Assembly (NCBI GenBank): GCA_012838305.1 | Contig: DUPN01000054.1 | Span: forward strand, 1-48,369 | DNA length: 48,369 bases | Reading direction: 5' to 3' | Source of the DNA: Bacillota bacterium | GTDB lineage: Bacteria > Bacillota > Limnochordia > Darwinibacteriales > Darwinibacteriaceae | In this document: positions 17,121-25,781 of the stretch, in pieces | How the letters are laid out: each line of letters starts with the position of its first letter | How positions within the stretch are numbered: position 1 is the stretch's first letter | Made by a program: the position numbers and the translations under genes | Notes under the pieces: model-generated | What the model was told of the DNA's origin: nothing | Seen by the model: only the letters and a program-made list of their open reading frames with translations | Database searches by the model: none

Positions 17121-18485
17121 CTACAAAGAATGTAATCCTATCCCTAACGCGCTCAACAGCGTTTCTTTGATGGACTCCGATACGGTGGGATGAGGGTAGA
17201 TAACCTCCGCCCACTGTTGCAGCGTCATGCCTTGCTCCAGTCCCAAAGTCACACCGGAGATCAGCTCGGTCGCCGCTGGGCTAATCATGTGTACGCCGCG
17301 CACAAGACCATCTGCGGAAACCACGAATTTCACAAAACCTGAGTCTTCACCGGCAATCACTGCCCGGCCGTTGCCTTTTAAAGAGTACTTGGCCGTCACG
17401 ACCTCGCCGTATAGTTCCTTGGCCTTGGCTTCTGTCAAACCGACGGAGGCAATTTCGGGTTTGGTGTAAACACAGCTCGGCACAAACCATTCATTCCTCC
17501 CAGGCTCCCCAGCCATATGATTGACTGCAGCCCATGCTTCTTCAAAGGCCAAATGGGCCAACTGTACGCCGCCAATCACATCACCGGCGGCATAGATGTG
17601 AGGTATGGTACTCTGAAACTGCCCATTGACCATGACGTGGCCTCTGGGATCGATCTCCCCTGGGAATCCGGGCGGCAAGACGGCACGCCTGCCAATGGAC
17701 ACCAAAACCGCTTCCGTTTCCATCTCCGTTAGGCGCCCTTTTTGCTCAACTTCGACCAGAACCCGATCCGATTCGCGGCGCAGGTTTTGGACTTTGGCTC
17801 CAGTGAGCACCTTAATTTTGCGCTTCCGGAACTCTCTGGTCAGCGCCTGACTGATCTCGCCATCCTCTAAAGGCAAGATCTGGGGCATCAACTCGACAAT
17901 CGTCACTTGGACGCCGTAGGACGAGAGAATGGTGGCAAACTCGCAGCCAATGACCCCCCCGCCTACGATAAGAAGGGATTTTGGCAGAGAGTCCCTGTCC
18001 AGAAGCTGATCACTGTTCAATACAACATCACCATCGATGGGCATTCCGGGGAGTTCTGCTGGAACAGTGCCTGTGGCCACAAGGATCTTCTTGGGAATAA
18101 ATACCTCTTCACCAACCTGAACCTTGGTGGGGGACAAAAAGCGGGCCTCACCTTGAATCACCCGAATGGACTTCCGATTTAATAAGAACTCCAATCCATC
18201 AACAAGGCGACGCACGATTTGATCCTTGTTCTTCACGACCTGAGCATAATCGAGACCCCTAATGTCCAGCGTTACACCATGCGTCTGGGCCGAGCTCAGA
18301 CCTTCAAAGAAATTGGCACTTTCGAGCAAGGCCTTCGTGGGAATGCAGCCTCGATTTAAGCAGGTTCCACCTAATTCGGCCTGTTCCGCCACGACGACGC
18401 TCATACCCAATTGGCTCCCTCGAATTGCACCAGAGTAACCCGCTGGGCCGCCTCCGATAACAAGTAGGTCAATCTCGTGTGACAA
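17121..18485 (-). CDS. lpdA: Dihydrolipoamide dehydrogenase-type flavoprotein
   Basis: 454 residues of the class I pyridine nucleotide-disulfide oxidoreductase family. The FAD-binding GGGPAGYSGAIRGSQLG lies near the N-terminus, the redox-active disulfide in GGTCLNRGCIPTK, the NAD-binding GGGVIGCEFATIL in the middle, and the catalytic His/Glu in YPHPTVSES near the C-terminus. These fit a lipoamide dehydrogenase (E3 or glycine-cleavage L protein). No lipoyl partner enzyme is in the window; proximity to fhs suggests, as inference only, a glycine-cleavage role. TTG at 18485 is preferred (GGGAGGAG upstream); a TTG at 18509 lacks a site and overlaps rex. Confidence 0.9.
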   Translation of the reverse strand: MSHEIDLLVIGGGPAGYSGAIRGSQLGMSVVVAEQAELGGTCLNRGCIPTKALLESANFFEGLSSAQTHGVTLDIRGLDYAQVVKNKDQIVRRLVDGLEFLLNRKSIRVIQGEARFLSPTKVQVGEEVFIPKKILVATGTVPAELPGMPIDGDVVLNSDQLLDRDSLPKSLLIVGGGVIGCEFATILSSYGVQVTIVELMPQILPLEDGEISQALTREFRKRKIKVLTGAKVQNLRRESDRVLVEVEQKGRLTEMETEAVLVSIGRRAVLPPGFPGEIDPRGHVMVNGQFQSTIPHIYAAGDVIGGVQLAHLAFEEAWAAVNHMAGEPGRNEWFVPSCVYTKPEIASVGLTEAKAKELYGEVVTAKYSLKGNGRAVIAGEDSGFVKFVVSADGLVRGVHMISPAATELISGVTLGLEQGMTLQQWAEVIYPHPTVSESIKETLLSALGIGLHSL

Positions 18486-18505
18486 TGACTTCTCCTCCCT
18501 AAGTG

Positions 18506-19156
18506 TCAACCTGTGTATTTTGGTATGTAATAAGCCAGCCGCTGCAGTTCTAGGGACAAGTCAGCAGCGACCACATGCACTGTATCAGGCGCTTGCAGCT
18601 TGATGGGGGCGAAATTCAAGATCCCTTGAATCCCTGCCTGGATAAACGCATTGGCTACCTCTTGGGCATCACTGGCCGGAACTGCTATGATCACGATCTT
18701 CAGCTGTTTTTCCTTCACCTGTGCAGCGACGTCCTTCAGATCGAAAACAGGGATTCCTTGCACAGTCATGCCGATCTTTGCGGGGTCGCTGTCAAAAAGG
18801 GCGATGAGTTCGAGGTTAAAGCTCTCGTCCTCGGCATAACGTTTGAGGTGATAACGGGTAAGAGCCACACCGAGGCTTCCTACACCGACTAAAGCCACGG
18901 ATATCTTGCTGTCCAGGTTCAAAATTTTCCGGAGCTCATCACGTAAAAATCCAATCTCATAGCCCACCCCCTGCTTACCAAACTCGCCGAACCAAGCCAG
19001 ATCCTTCCGTACTAAGGCCGGACCTACTCCTGCCTTGACACCCAACTCCTGGGATGAAATGGATTCCGTATCGGATTCACGGGCCAACTCGTCCAAAACA
19101 CGCAGGTACAAGGGTAAACGCCGAATTACTGCATCAGAGATTTTATTCCACCGCAT
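18506..19156 (-). CDS. rex: Redox-sensing transcriptional repressor Rex
   Basis: Dimeric repressor that leaves DNA when NADH binds, typically controlling fermentation and respiration genes. 216 residues: N-terminal winged helix with SSQELGVKAGVGPALVRKDL, then a Rossmann domain with VALVGVGSLGVAL and C-terminal domain-swapped helix. Start ATG 19156 with GGGAGGAGG upstream; the longer frame is leader. It lies 20 nt after rlmH and overlaps or abuts lpdA, so lpdA and fhs may be in its operon. I found no convincing Rex operator in front of these genes. Confidence 0.95.
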   Translation of the reverse strand: MRWNKISDAVIRRLPLYLRVLDELARESDTESISSQELGVKAGVGPALVRKDLAWFGEFGKQGVGYEIGFLRDELRKILNLDSKISVALVGVGSLGVALTRYHLKRYAEDESFNLELIALFDSDPAKIGMTVQGIPVFDLKDVAAQVKEKQLKIVIIAVPASDAQEVANAFIQAGIQGILNFAPIKLQAPDTVHVVAADLSLELQRLAYYIPKYTG

Positions 19157-19175
19157 TGCTTCCCTCCTCCCTCTT

Positions 19176-19655
19176 CTATTTGTGATACCGCTCTCCACCC
19201 ACAATCGTAAAGGCGCGGTAGATCTGCTCCAGCAAGACCAGACGCATCAATTGGTGGGGAAACGTAAACTTGGAAAAAGACAAGACCCGATCGGCCTGCT
19301 TAACCACTCTCGGATCGAGTCCCAGGGATCCTCCGATCACAAAAACCAACTGGCTTGTTCCGCTCACAGCCAAACGCTGAAAGGTATCCGCCAGTTCCTG
19401 GGAGCTTAGGGCTTCGCCCAAACGATCCAGGGCAAAAACGAAGGAGCGAGGTTTGATTTCGGCCAGAATCCTCTCACCCTCGCGCCGGCAAATCTGCTTG
19501 ATCTCTTTTTCACTAAGGGGCTCATTGTAGCTCTCCTCTTTGACCTCGGAAATCTCCAGACGACCATACCGTCCCATCCGTTTGGCATATTCCCTTATTC
19601 CCTGAACCAGAAATTTCTCCCGTATTTTGCCCACGGCCACAACTTGGACCTTCAT
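19176..19655 (-). CDS. rlmH: 23S rRNA (pseudouridine1915-N3)-methyltransferase
   Basis: SPOUT-family enzyme methylating pseudouridine 1915 in helix 69 of 23S rRNA on assembled ribosomes. 159 residues, exactly the family size, starting MKVQVVAVGKIREKF, with the SAM-binding trefoil-knot motifs FVIGGSLGLDP and the C-terminal IVGGERYHK. Start ATG 19655, GAAGGG upstream. It lies 16 nt after the small gene yyzF, as in Bacillus (htrC-yyzF-yydA). Confidence 0.96.
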   Translation of the reverse strand: MKVQVVAVGKIREKFLVQGIREYAKRMGRYGRLEISEVKEESYNEPLSEKEIKQICRREGERILAEIKPRSFVFALDRLGEALSSQELADTFQRLAVSGTSQLVFVIGGSLGLDPRVVKQADRVLSFSKFTFPHQLMRLVLLEQIYRAFTIVGGERYHK

Positions 19656-19671
19656 CAAACCACACCCTTCC

Positions 19672-19839
19672 CTATACCACCAGGTAGCGAGGTGCCCGAT
19701 CACAGAACGTGCAATGGGAGGGTGTGCTCCAATCCGTTAGCGAGACGTTATCCAGCTCATAGAGATCCGGCGGTGCCTCGTAGACGTCAACGAACTCGTC
19801 TATAGCTTGTTCAAGGTGTTCTATACAAACAACATACAT
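19672..19839 (-). CDS. yyzF: CxxH/CxxC small protein (YyzF family)
   Basis: 55 residues beginning MYVVCIEHLEQAIDEFVDVY and ending in CTFCDRAPRYLVV. The N-terminal CIEH and C-terminal CTFC motifs match the CxxH/CxxC family (Bacillus YyzF), whose genes sit between htrA and rlmH homologs, as here. It is probably a small metal-binding protein; function unknown. ATG 19839 has GAGGGAG 7 nt upstream. TAG stop at 19672, 16 nt before rlmH. Confidence 0.88.
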   Translation of the reverse strand: MYVVCIEHLEQAIDEFVDVYEAPPDLYELDNVSLTDWSTPSHCTFCDRAPRYLVV

Positions 19840-19880
19840 GCTTTTACTCCCTCAGGAAAAAATGTACATTTATCATCATC

Positions 19881-19909
19881 ACTATACCACAAGTAATGAA
19901 CAAAAAAAA
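19881..19909 (-). promoter_or_regulatory. Possible promoter for yyzF-rlmH-rex
   Basis: Minus strand: -10 TATAGT (19881-19886), preceded at 17 bp by only a T-run (TTTTTT, overlapping the U-tract of the htrA terminator). The -10 is good, the -35 poor. Confidence 0.35.
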
Positions 19910-19950
19910 GAAGAAGACCAGAGGGCGTTGCCTTGGGTTCCCTCTGGTCT
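19902..19950 (-). terminator. Rho-independent terminator of htrA
   Basis: Minus strand: stem GACCAGAGGG / CCCTCTGGTC (19916-19949, 14-nt loop) followed by TTCTTCTTTTTTTT. It begins about 15 nt after the htrA stop. Confidence 0.9.
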
Positions 19951-19963
19951 CAGTGTTCACAAC

Positions 19964-21028
19964 CTATAGCTGCACTTCGGTTTGACGGAAGGTGGAACCT
20001 CGATAAAAGCCGAGAGTGAGGCTGCCGCCGAACCCCGCCCGCTGCACCGCATCTTGCAGTTCCCGCATTCCTGCTATCTCCTGACCGTCTACTGAAGTGA
20101 CAATGTCGCCCTGGAGCAAACCACCCTCAGCCGCAGGGCTATTTGGCAATACCCGTGTTAAAAAGGCTCCCCGCTCCACAGCCAGGTCCAGGTTGGCCTG
20201 TTCCCGCAGACTCTTGACCAATGCAGGGGTGAGTGACCCGCCTAAGACCCCAAGACGCAGGGGCCGACCATGGGAAATGATCTGGTCGCCAATGTTTTTC
20301 GCTGTGGTTGACGGGATGGCAAAACCAATGCCCTCGGCCTGCTCGATGATGGCTGTGGTCACGCCGATCACTTCCCCAGCTTGATTAATCAGGGGGCCTC
20401 CGGAGTTGCCGGGGTTGATGGCCGCATCTGTTTGAATCATTCCCTCTAAATAGCGGTTTTCTCTGGGATCTACCAGAAGGTCGCGATTCACGGCACTAAC
20501 CACTCCAGTTGTGACCGTATTGGATTGGCCTAGGGGATTGCCGATAGCGATCGCCATTTGGCCCACCCTTAATTCGTTAGAATCGGCGAAACTGGCCACA
20601 GGCAGTTCCTCGGCCTCCACTTTTACCACGGCCAAATCTGTGAGGGCATCTCCTCCGACCACACTGCCAGCGAAACGTCTCCCGTCCGCCAGTTGTACCA
20701 CGATATCGTCAGCCCCCGCCACGACATGATGATTCGTTAGGATGTATCCATCTGGTCTATAGATTACGCCAGAACCTACACCTCGCTGTTCCTGAAGCTG
20801 CTGAAAAAAGAACTGGTCGACCACGATCTCCCGGGTTGTATCAATTCTAACGGTGGCGGGCCCAACCTTCTGTACGGCCTGGACCACAGGTTCCTCCCAG
20901 TTTCCCCTGGTATCCTGGGACTCCGCTGGAGCGTCACCCAAAGGTGCTTCCGCTGGACTTAAGATCGACCAGATCATGAACAAAGCCAACAACAAAATCG
21001 TAACCCCGAGACTTAAACGCCACTTCAC
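19964..21028 (-). CDS. htrA: HtrA/DegP-type serine protease with PDZ domain
   Basis: Membrane-anchored, extracytoplasmic quality-control protease. 354 residues: membrane anchor (about 5-22), trypsin-like domain with the triad His101 (TNHHVVAG), Asp131 (ALTDLAVVKV) and Ser209 (NPGNSGGPL), then one PDZ domain (about 255-350, LPNSPAAEGGLLQGDIVTSVDG). The length matches the short Firmicutes HtrC/YyxA form. GTG start 21028 with AGGAGGAG upstream. It precedes yyzF-rlmH in the conserved order but is separated from them by a strong terminator. Confidence 0.95.
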   Translation of the reverse strand: MKWRLSLGVTILLLALFMIWSILSPAEAPLGDAPAESQDTRGNWEEPVVQAVQKVGPATVRIDTTREIVVDQFFFQQLQEQRGVGSGVIYRPDGYILTNHHVVAGADDIVVQLADGRRFAGSVVGGDALTDLAVVKVEAEELPVASFADSNELRVGQMAIAIGNPLGQSNTVTTGVVSAVNRDLLVDPRENRYLEGMIQTDAAINPGNSGGPLINQAGEVIGVTTAIIEQAEGIGFAIPSTTAKNIGDQIISHGRPLRLGVLGGSLTPALVKSLREQANLDLAVERGAFLTRVLPNSPAAEGGLLQGDIVTSVDGQEIAGMRELQDAVQRAGFGGSLTLGFYRGSTFRQTEVQL

Positions 21029-21084
21029 CGTTTCTCCTCCTCAGCTATGTTTCCTGATGTTAGTATAACCGGGAGGTATTCTAT

Positions 21085-21852
21085 TTATGGCACGATAACA
21101 GGCCGTCCAGTCACAGGATGCAGCAGACTAGGAACGGAGACATGAAAAACCTTCTGGATGAGTTCAGGGGTAAAGACGTCGGTGGGAGGTCCTTCTTTGA
21201 CTAAACTTCCCCTACCCAGGACAAAGACATAATCGCAGAAATTGGCCACAAGGTTCAAATCGTGCAATACTGCCAAACAGGTAACTCCTTCTTGCGCCCT
21301 TTTCTGGAGCAGCTGGCACGTATTGATCTGGTGTTCGAGATCGAGATGTGTCGTAGGTTCATCCAATAGCAGAACCTTCGTATGCTGAGCAAAGGCACGG
21401 GCCAAGGTGACCCGCTGCCGCTCTCCCCCACTCAAATCACTCACCAGGCGTCCAGCTAGATGTGCCACTTCTGTCACCTGCATGGCCTCTTGGGCCAGCT
21501 GCACGTCCTTGGCGCTGGGTTGTCCCAGCCGGGTGTAAAAGGGTGTACGTCCGAGCAGGACCATTTCCTCCACGGTAAAGGGAAAATAGTGGGAGTGCTG
21601 AGGAATCAAGGCCACCTCCTGGGCCAACTCGCGCAGACTATAGGATTGCAGGGGCCGATCATTGAGCGTAATGACGCCTTGCTGCGGGTCTAGATAGCCA
21701 TCCATTAGCTTGAGCAGCGTTGATTTTCCCGCCCCGTTTGGACCCACCACGCCGTAAAATTTGGACGGTTGCAGCCCTAGACTGAGTTCCTGGAGGACCG
21801 GTGTCTTTCCGTAGGCGTATGTCACTCCATCCAGGCGGATTTTTTCAACCAT
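21085..21852 (-). CDS. btuD: Cobalamin ABC transporter ATP-binding protein
   Basis: 255-residue ABC ATPase of the iron-siderophore/B12 subclass. Walker A GPNGAGKST (about 37-45), signature LSGGERQRVTLARA, Walker B KVLLLDEPTTHLD and the switch His in VLHDLNLVANFCD are all intact. It powers import by the BtuC dimer. ATG 21852 overlaps the end of btuC by 8 nt. Sequence alone does not separate siderophore from B12 transport; the cobalamin riboswitch at the head of the operon decides it. Confidence 0.92.
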   Translation of the reverse strand: MVEKIRLDGVTYAYGKTPVLQELSLGLQPSKFYGVVGPNGAGKSTLLKLMDGYLDPQQGVITLNDRPLQSYSLRELAQEVALIPQHSHYFPFTVEEMVLLGRTPFYTRLGQPSAKDVQLAQEAMQVTEVAHLAGRLVSDLSGGERQRVTLARAFAQHTKVLLLDEPTTHLDLEHQINTCQLLQKRAQEGVTCLAVLHDLNLVANFCDYVFVLGRGSLVKEGPPTDVFTPELIQKVFHVSVPSLLHPVTGRPVIVP

Positions 21853-22876
21853 GGTAACCCGAACCTCGCTTCATTAGATAGATGAAAAAGGGCCCTCCCA
21901 CAAAGGCAGTGATAATTCCTACGGGAAGTTCAGTGGGTGACAGCACTGTGCGGGCCAAAGTGTCCGCTACAAGCAAGAACAGAGCCCCCACCCAGAGAGA
22001 ATGCAGAATCAGCCGTCTATGCTCGGCCCCAAAGATCAAACGCAGAGCATGGGGCACCATCAATCCCACAAATCCAATCACCCCCGAAACGGAGACACAT
22101 GCAGCGGCCATGAGCGAGCCAAGAACAAGCACCCATCGCTGCAGGTTTTGCACATCGATACCCAGGCTATGCGCTGCCTCCTCGCCGAGCAGATAGACAT
22201 TGAGATCCTTAGCCTGCCACAAAGCGAGCACAACCCCTGCAAAGACATAGGGGGTGGCCACTGCCAAATGCTTCCAGCCCCGTCCAGACAGGCTCCCCAT
22301 CAACCACAGGTAGACGTCTGTCAGGTTTTGAATCTTCAGCACCATCAAAAGGGAGACTACCGCCGTTAAGGCTGCGCCCACAGCTACACCTGCCAGGATC
22401 AGACTCGTGGGATCAAGTCTTCCCCGACTCTGTCCAAGGCGGGAGACAATCCACGTAGCCAACATGGCACCGGCAAAGGCAAACAGAGGCAGACTGCCAA
22501 ATCCCGCCAAACCTTGGGGAATGAAGAAGAGAAGGCCAAGAGTGGCGCCCAAAGATGCGCCGGAGGACACACCAATGATATAGGGATCCGCCAGGGGATT
22601 ACGGAGACTGCCTTGAAAAAGCACGCCGGCGACGCTCAATCCCCCACCTACCACCAAGGCCAAGAGCACTCGCGGCAGTCTGACCTGAAGTACGATGACT
22701 TCACGAGCTACAGACCAATCGCCCTGGACAAAATCTCGGATCCCAGGGATTCTAGAGGCCAGCATCCCCAGGACATGCCCTAAGGGAATAGGTACGGATC
22801 CTAAGGCTGTAGCCACAACGATTGCAGCTATAGTGATAAGGGAGACTAAAGCGATCGATCCCTTCATGGGTCTCAT
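21845..22876 (-). CDS. btuC: Cobalamin ABC transporter permease
   Basis: 343-residue FecCD/BtuC-family permease with about ten membrane helices. Family hallmarks are VRLPRVLLALVVGGGLSVAG, NPLADPYIIGVSSGASLGA, and GVIGFVGLMVPHALRL, the last being the coupling-helix region. It forms the translocation channel for cobalamin. ATG overlaps the btuF stop by 4 nt. Complete, with no frameshift. Confidence 0.93.
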   Translation of the reverse strand: MRPMKGSIALVSLITIAAIVVATALGSVPIPLGHVLGMLASRIPGIRDFVQGDWSVAREVIVLQVRLPRVLLALVVGGGLSVAGVLFQGSLRNPLADPYIIGVSSGASLGATLGLLFFIPQGLAGFGSLPLFAFAGAMLATWIVSRLGQSRGRLDPTSLILAGVAVGAALTAVVSLLMVLKIQNLTDVYLWLMGSLSGRGWKHLAVATPYVFAGVVLALWQAKDLNVYLLGEEAAHSLGIDVQNLQRWVLVLGSLMAAACVSVSGVIGFVGLMVPHALRLIFGAEHRRLILHSLWVGALFLLVADTLARTVLSPTELPVGIITAFVGGPFFIYLMKRGSGYHG

Positions 22877-23691
22877 CGTCCGGTCGCATCCAAAATCTCA
22901 ATCATTTCCACTAGGGCCTCTAAGAGACGTGGAGTAGTCCTGGAATACAGATCGGGGTTTACCTCATAGACGTCGCCGTTTTGCATGGCGGTTGTAACCT
23001 GCCAGGCCGGCCTAGCTAGAGCCTCTTCCAGATTATAACTGGTTAGAATGACAACTTCAGGATCCCGCTCGATCACCAACTCCTCACTGAACACAGGCCA
23101 CGCTGTGGGAGAATCTCCCGCAATATTCTCACCGCCTGCCAGGACGATCAGTTCATGCATAAAGCTCCCTGGTCCCACCGTCATCAAAGGCTCATTCCAG
23201 ATCTCCATAAACACCCGAATCCTTCTAGGCCTCTGCACACCTGCGGTGAGTTCCTGGAGACGGTTTTCCATCTTGCTGGCCAAATCCTCTCCTTTTTCCT
23301 TAGCTCCCACCGCTTCACCCAGCTCTATCAGGGATGCCTGCACCTCCGCTATGGTGGTGGGACCAATTACGAAGGTAGGAACGCCTAGCTCCTCCAGTCT
23401 GGTCAGGTGAGTCTGGACCAAGGTGGAGTCCCCCACCACAAGATCCGGCTCCAAGCTAAGAAGCAGTTCCAGATTGAGGTTCATAGCATCCCCAACAACA
23501 GCCCTGGATGCAGCTTCCTGGGGATAATCGCACCAGCTCGTCACCCCTACGACTTGGTCGCCTACGCCGAGGGCAAAGAGGTTTTCGGTAATGCTTGGGG
23601 CCAAGGAGACAACTCGCTGCGGGGCTGCCTGCACTGGGCCGGTACTGAGGATCAATAAGAATATGAAAGTTACGATCCATTGCTTCTTCAT
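22873..23691 (-). CDS. btuF: Cobalamin-binding periplasmic-type protein, without lipobox
   Basis: 272 residues of the BtuF/FhuD class III binding-protein family, with the opening RVVSLAPSITENLFALG and GVTSWCDYP typical of vitamin B12 binders, a rigid inter-lobe helix and AGGENIAGDS. The signal peptide (about 1-22, FIFLLILSTGPVQAA) has no lipobox Cys and looks like a signal-peptidase I substrate. Monoderm Firmicutes usually attach this protein as a lipoprotein; its absence suggests a periplasm (diderm cell) or retention of the signal as an anchor. ATG 23691 with AGGAGAGAG immediately after the riboswitch terminator U-run. Confidence 0.9.
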   Translation of the reverse strand: MKKQWIVTFIFLLILSTGPVQAAPQRVVSLAPSITENLFALGVGDQVVGVTSWCDYPQEAASRAVVGDAMNLNLELLLSLEPDLVVGDSTLVQTHLTRLEELGVPTFVIGPTTIAEVQASLIELGEAVGAKEKGEDLASKMENRLQELTAGVQRPRRIRVFMEIWNEPLMTVGPGSFMHELIVLAGGENIAGDSPTAWPVFSEELVIERDPEVVILTSYNLEEALARPAWQVTTAMQNGDVYEVNPDLYSRTTPRLLEALVEMIEILDATGR

Positions 23692-23703
23692 TCGACTCTC
23701 TCC

Positions 23704-23739
23704 TAAAAAAATGATACCCTAGGACACTGTCGCTAGGGG
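23704..23739 (-). terminator. Expression-platform terminator of the cobalamin riboswitch
   Basis: Minus strand: CCCTAG / CTAGGG stem (23717-23738) with a 10-nt loop, then TATCATTTTTTT, ending just before the btuF ribosome-binding site. It would be the off-state hairpin of a transcription-attenuating riboswitch. Confidence 0.7.
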
Positions 23740-23796
23740 AATAACAAACGAAAAAGCACCTCCCGTTCCGCGCAAGATGGTCTTAAGCTTGCGATC

Positions 23797-24013
23797 TAGG
23801 CAGGTCTCCTGGCTCCCAAATCAACACAGGCTCATGCCTTCCCCACAAAATGCGAGTGGCTGTTATGAGCTGCTCCTTGGATACAGTGGCGGGACCGCGT
23901 GGTTTCTCAATGGACGTTTCATGTGGTGAAACCCCCGATGCTTGGGGTTGATCTATTGAGCCCAACTTCCCTATTATCCGTCTGCCAAAACATCGTTTCG
24001 GCAAACTGCACCT
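23797..24013 (-). ncRNA. Cobalamin (B12) riboswitch
   Basis: Minus strand order of conserved blocks: AGGTGCAGTTTGCC near the 5' end, GGATAATAGGGAA, GCGGTCCCGCCACTGT, and AGCCAGGAGACCTGCCT near the 3' end (23798-23814). These are the hallmark segments of the B12 aptamer, including the B12-box region. It stands ahead of btuFCD and is followed by a hairpin CGCAAG/CTTGCG and the terminator at 23704-23739, so it probably lowers importer expression when cobalamin is plentiful. Confidence 0.93.
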
Positions 24014-24113
24014 AAATCGTCTATTCAGTTGATCCATAGATACTACTCTTCTTGTCAATATCCTCCTTTGTTTGTGGCCATACTACAAAAAGAAACGGAA
24101 AGGGGGAGCTTTC

Positions 24114-24758
24114 TTGAGTTATCGTGACCATCTGGAAGCTCAGAAGAAGTACATTCGCACAAAGAAAGAAGCCCTGGAAGCAAAAAAGGATCGCCAGCAG
24201 CATCCACGCCCCCCTAGGCTCGACCCGCCTCCAGCGCCCGTCAAACCATGGCTTGTGGCTCTGATTGCCATTCTCCTCCTGTTACCCCTGTTTACAGTCT
24301 TGTTCATCCTGCCGAGAACCATGGTGCCGGCCCAATCCAGCCATGATGGCCTCGTGATCTGGATTTACGGTACCGAATCCGAATATCTCGACGTGAAAAA
24401 TTGGCTAGAACCTGAGATTCTAGCCAACGACCTACAATGGACGATCGCCCACGCCACCGATCGTTACGCTCTGGTGGATATGCTTCGATCCGGTTACGGG
24501 GACCTACTGATCATCGATCAGGAGTTCGCGGAAGAACTGCATCGCGGGCAAGCCCTAGTGCCCCTTTTGGATAAACTCCATTGGCCCACCTGGGACGATT
24601 GCTTCGTTCCATTCTGGGAAATCCAACCTTTCCGCAAGACCTTTGGATGGGCCCTGCCGGTAACGGGAAACATCGATCAAGCTCGTCACCTTTTTATCGT
24701 GATGCAGCAGTTTGCTCCGCCCTTTACTCCCGAGCTGCCGCCTCAACAGTCGCTTTGA
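24114..24758 (+). CDS. Membrane-anchored protein of unknown function
   Basis: 214 residues, not recognised. A charged, Lys-rich cytoplasmic N-terminus (about 1-35) and a Pro-rich linker precede one membrane helix ([20 protein letters not shown], about 46-65); the rest is extracytoplasmic. This part has features weakly reminiscent of the first lobe of a solute-binding protein ([22 protein letters not shown]), but is too short to be a complete one. TTG 24114 is chosen because AAAGGGGGAG lies just upstream; the frame stays open to an ATG at 24072. Its 3' end overlaps folD convergently by 35 nt. It is a single plus-strand gene between two minus-strand operons. Confidence 0.65.
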   Translation: MSYRDHLEAQKKYIRTKKEALEAKKDRQQHPRPPRLDPPPAPVKPWLVALIAILLLLPLFTVLFILPRTMVPAQSSHDGLVIWIYGTESEYLDVKNWLEPEILANDLQWTIAHATDRYALVDMLRSGYGDLLIIDQEFAEELHRGQALVPLLDKLHWPTWDDCFVPFWEIQPFRKTFGWALPVTGNIDQARHLFIVMQQFAPPFTPELPPQQSL

Positions 24759-25569
24759 GCAACATGGCGATGGTCATAGGTCCAACTCCCCCAGGAACTG
24801 GGGTTATGGCCCCTGCCACTTGGCGCACTTCCTCATAGTCAACGTCACCGACAAGCTTGCCGTCCACACGGTTAATGCCCACGTCAATAACGACGGCTCC
24901 CGGCTTTACCCAGTCCTTTTTGATCAACTGTGGACGTCCCACAGCTGCAATGAGAATATCCGCGCGACGACACTCGGCAGCCACGTCCTTTGTGCGTGAA
25001 TGGCAGATTGTCACGGTTGCATTCTCCCTCAAGAAGAGCAAGGCTGCAGGTTTACCCACGATGTTACTGCGTCCAACCACCACAACTTGCTGTCCCTGGA
25101 TGGCTGCCCCTTGTCGCTTAACCAACTCCAGTACGCCCGCTGGCGTACAGGGGACAAAGCCGTCAGCGTCACCTACTTGCAGTTTCCCGGCATTGATGGG
25201 ATGAAAACCATCGACATCCTTCTCCGGGTCAATTGCATTGATCACCTCATCCTCATCGAGATGAGATGGAAGGGGCAGCTGAACCAAAATCCCATGAACC
25301 GTAGTATCACGATTGAGCCGGTCGATCAAACCCAAAAGCTCCTCCCGGGTCGTGGCCTCGCTGAGGCGATGGATGGTGGAATTGATTCCGATTTCCCTGC
25401 AAGCCTTCTCCTTGTTGCGCACATAAACTGCGGAAGCCGGATTGTCACCAACGAGCACCACATCCAAACCGGGCAGCTTACCTTGTACGGTCAGATCCGC
25501 CACTTTTTGGGCGAGCTCCTTACGAATCTCCGCAGCAATACCTTTTCCATCAATGATCCGTGCTGTCAT
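24724..25569 (-). CDS. folD: Methylenetetrahydrofolate dehydrogenase / cyclohydrolase
   Basis: Bifunctional enzyme linking 5,10-methylene-THF and 10-formyl-THF, acting with Fhs. 281 residues: catalytic Lys in [24 protein letters not shown], the PCTPAG motif, the NADP-binding [14 protein letters not shown] and the C-terminal [11 protein letters not shown]. Start ATG 25569 with AAGGAGG upstream. The last 35 nt overlap the end of the plus-strand gene. Upstream lie 212 nt without a recognised gene, then the Cys-rich micro-ORF; I see no strong promoter immediately ahead of folD, so it may be read from the T-box transcript. Confidence 0.96.
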   Translation of the reverse strand: MTARIIDGKGIAAEIRKELAQKVADLTVQGKLPGLDVVLVGDNPASAVYVRNKEKACREIGINSTIHRLSEATTREELLGLIDRLNRDTTVHGILVQLPLPSHLDEDEVINAIDPEKDVDGFHPINAGKLQVGDADGFVPCTPAGVLELVKRQGAAIQGQQVVVVGRSNIVGKPAALLFLRENATVTICHSRTKDVAAECRRADILIAAVGRPQLIKKDWVKPGAVVIDVGINRVDGKLVGDVDYEEVRQVAGAITPVPGGVGPMTIAMLLKATVEAAARE

Positions 25570-25781
25570 TTCATTCCTCCTTAGCTCTTGGCCGCGGCCC
25601 ACCGAGTCTCAGGCCTTGCTCATTGAGTACCACCCCTGGTCGAAAACGAACAGCCTCCCATAATTCAAGACCGCTTTCCCTTGATTAGTTGGACAATTGG
25701 CAGGGAATTCCTTCCCGCCTCTAGTCTGCACTCAATCGTTCAAGTCCTTCCCCATTCCTGACACGAAAAGCGAGTACAGCC
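25570..25781 (-). other. Unassigned folD leader region
   Basis: 212 nt between the micro-ORF stop and folD. It contains a hairpin GGCGGGAA-GGAA-TTCCCTGCC near 25697-25719 and no good promoter. One minus-strand frame stays open for about 32 codons up to the folD start (ending near [11 protein letters not shown]), but lacks a start codon with a ribosome site. I do not recognise a THF, ZTP or glycine riboswitch in it. Confidence 0.4.

Noticed and set aside
23783-24058. 91-codon minus-strand open frame
   Set aside because: It lies wholly within the cobalamin riboswitch and has no ribosome site.
25570-25781. THF, ZTP or glycine riboswitch ahead of folD
   Set aside because: None of their conserved core segments could be found on the minus strand.
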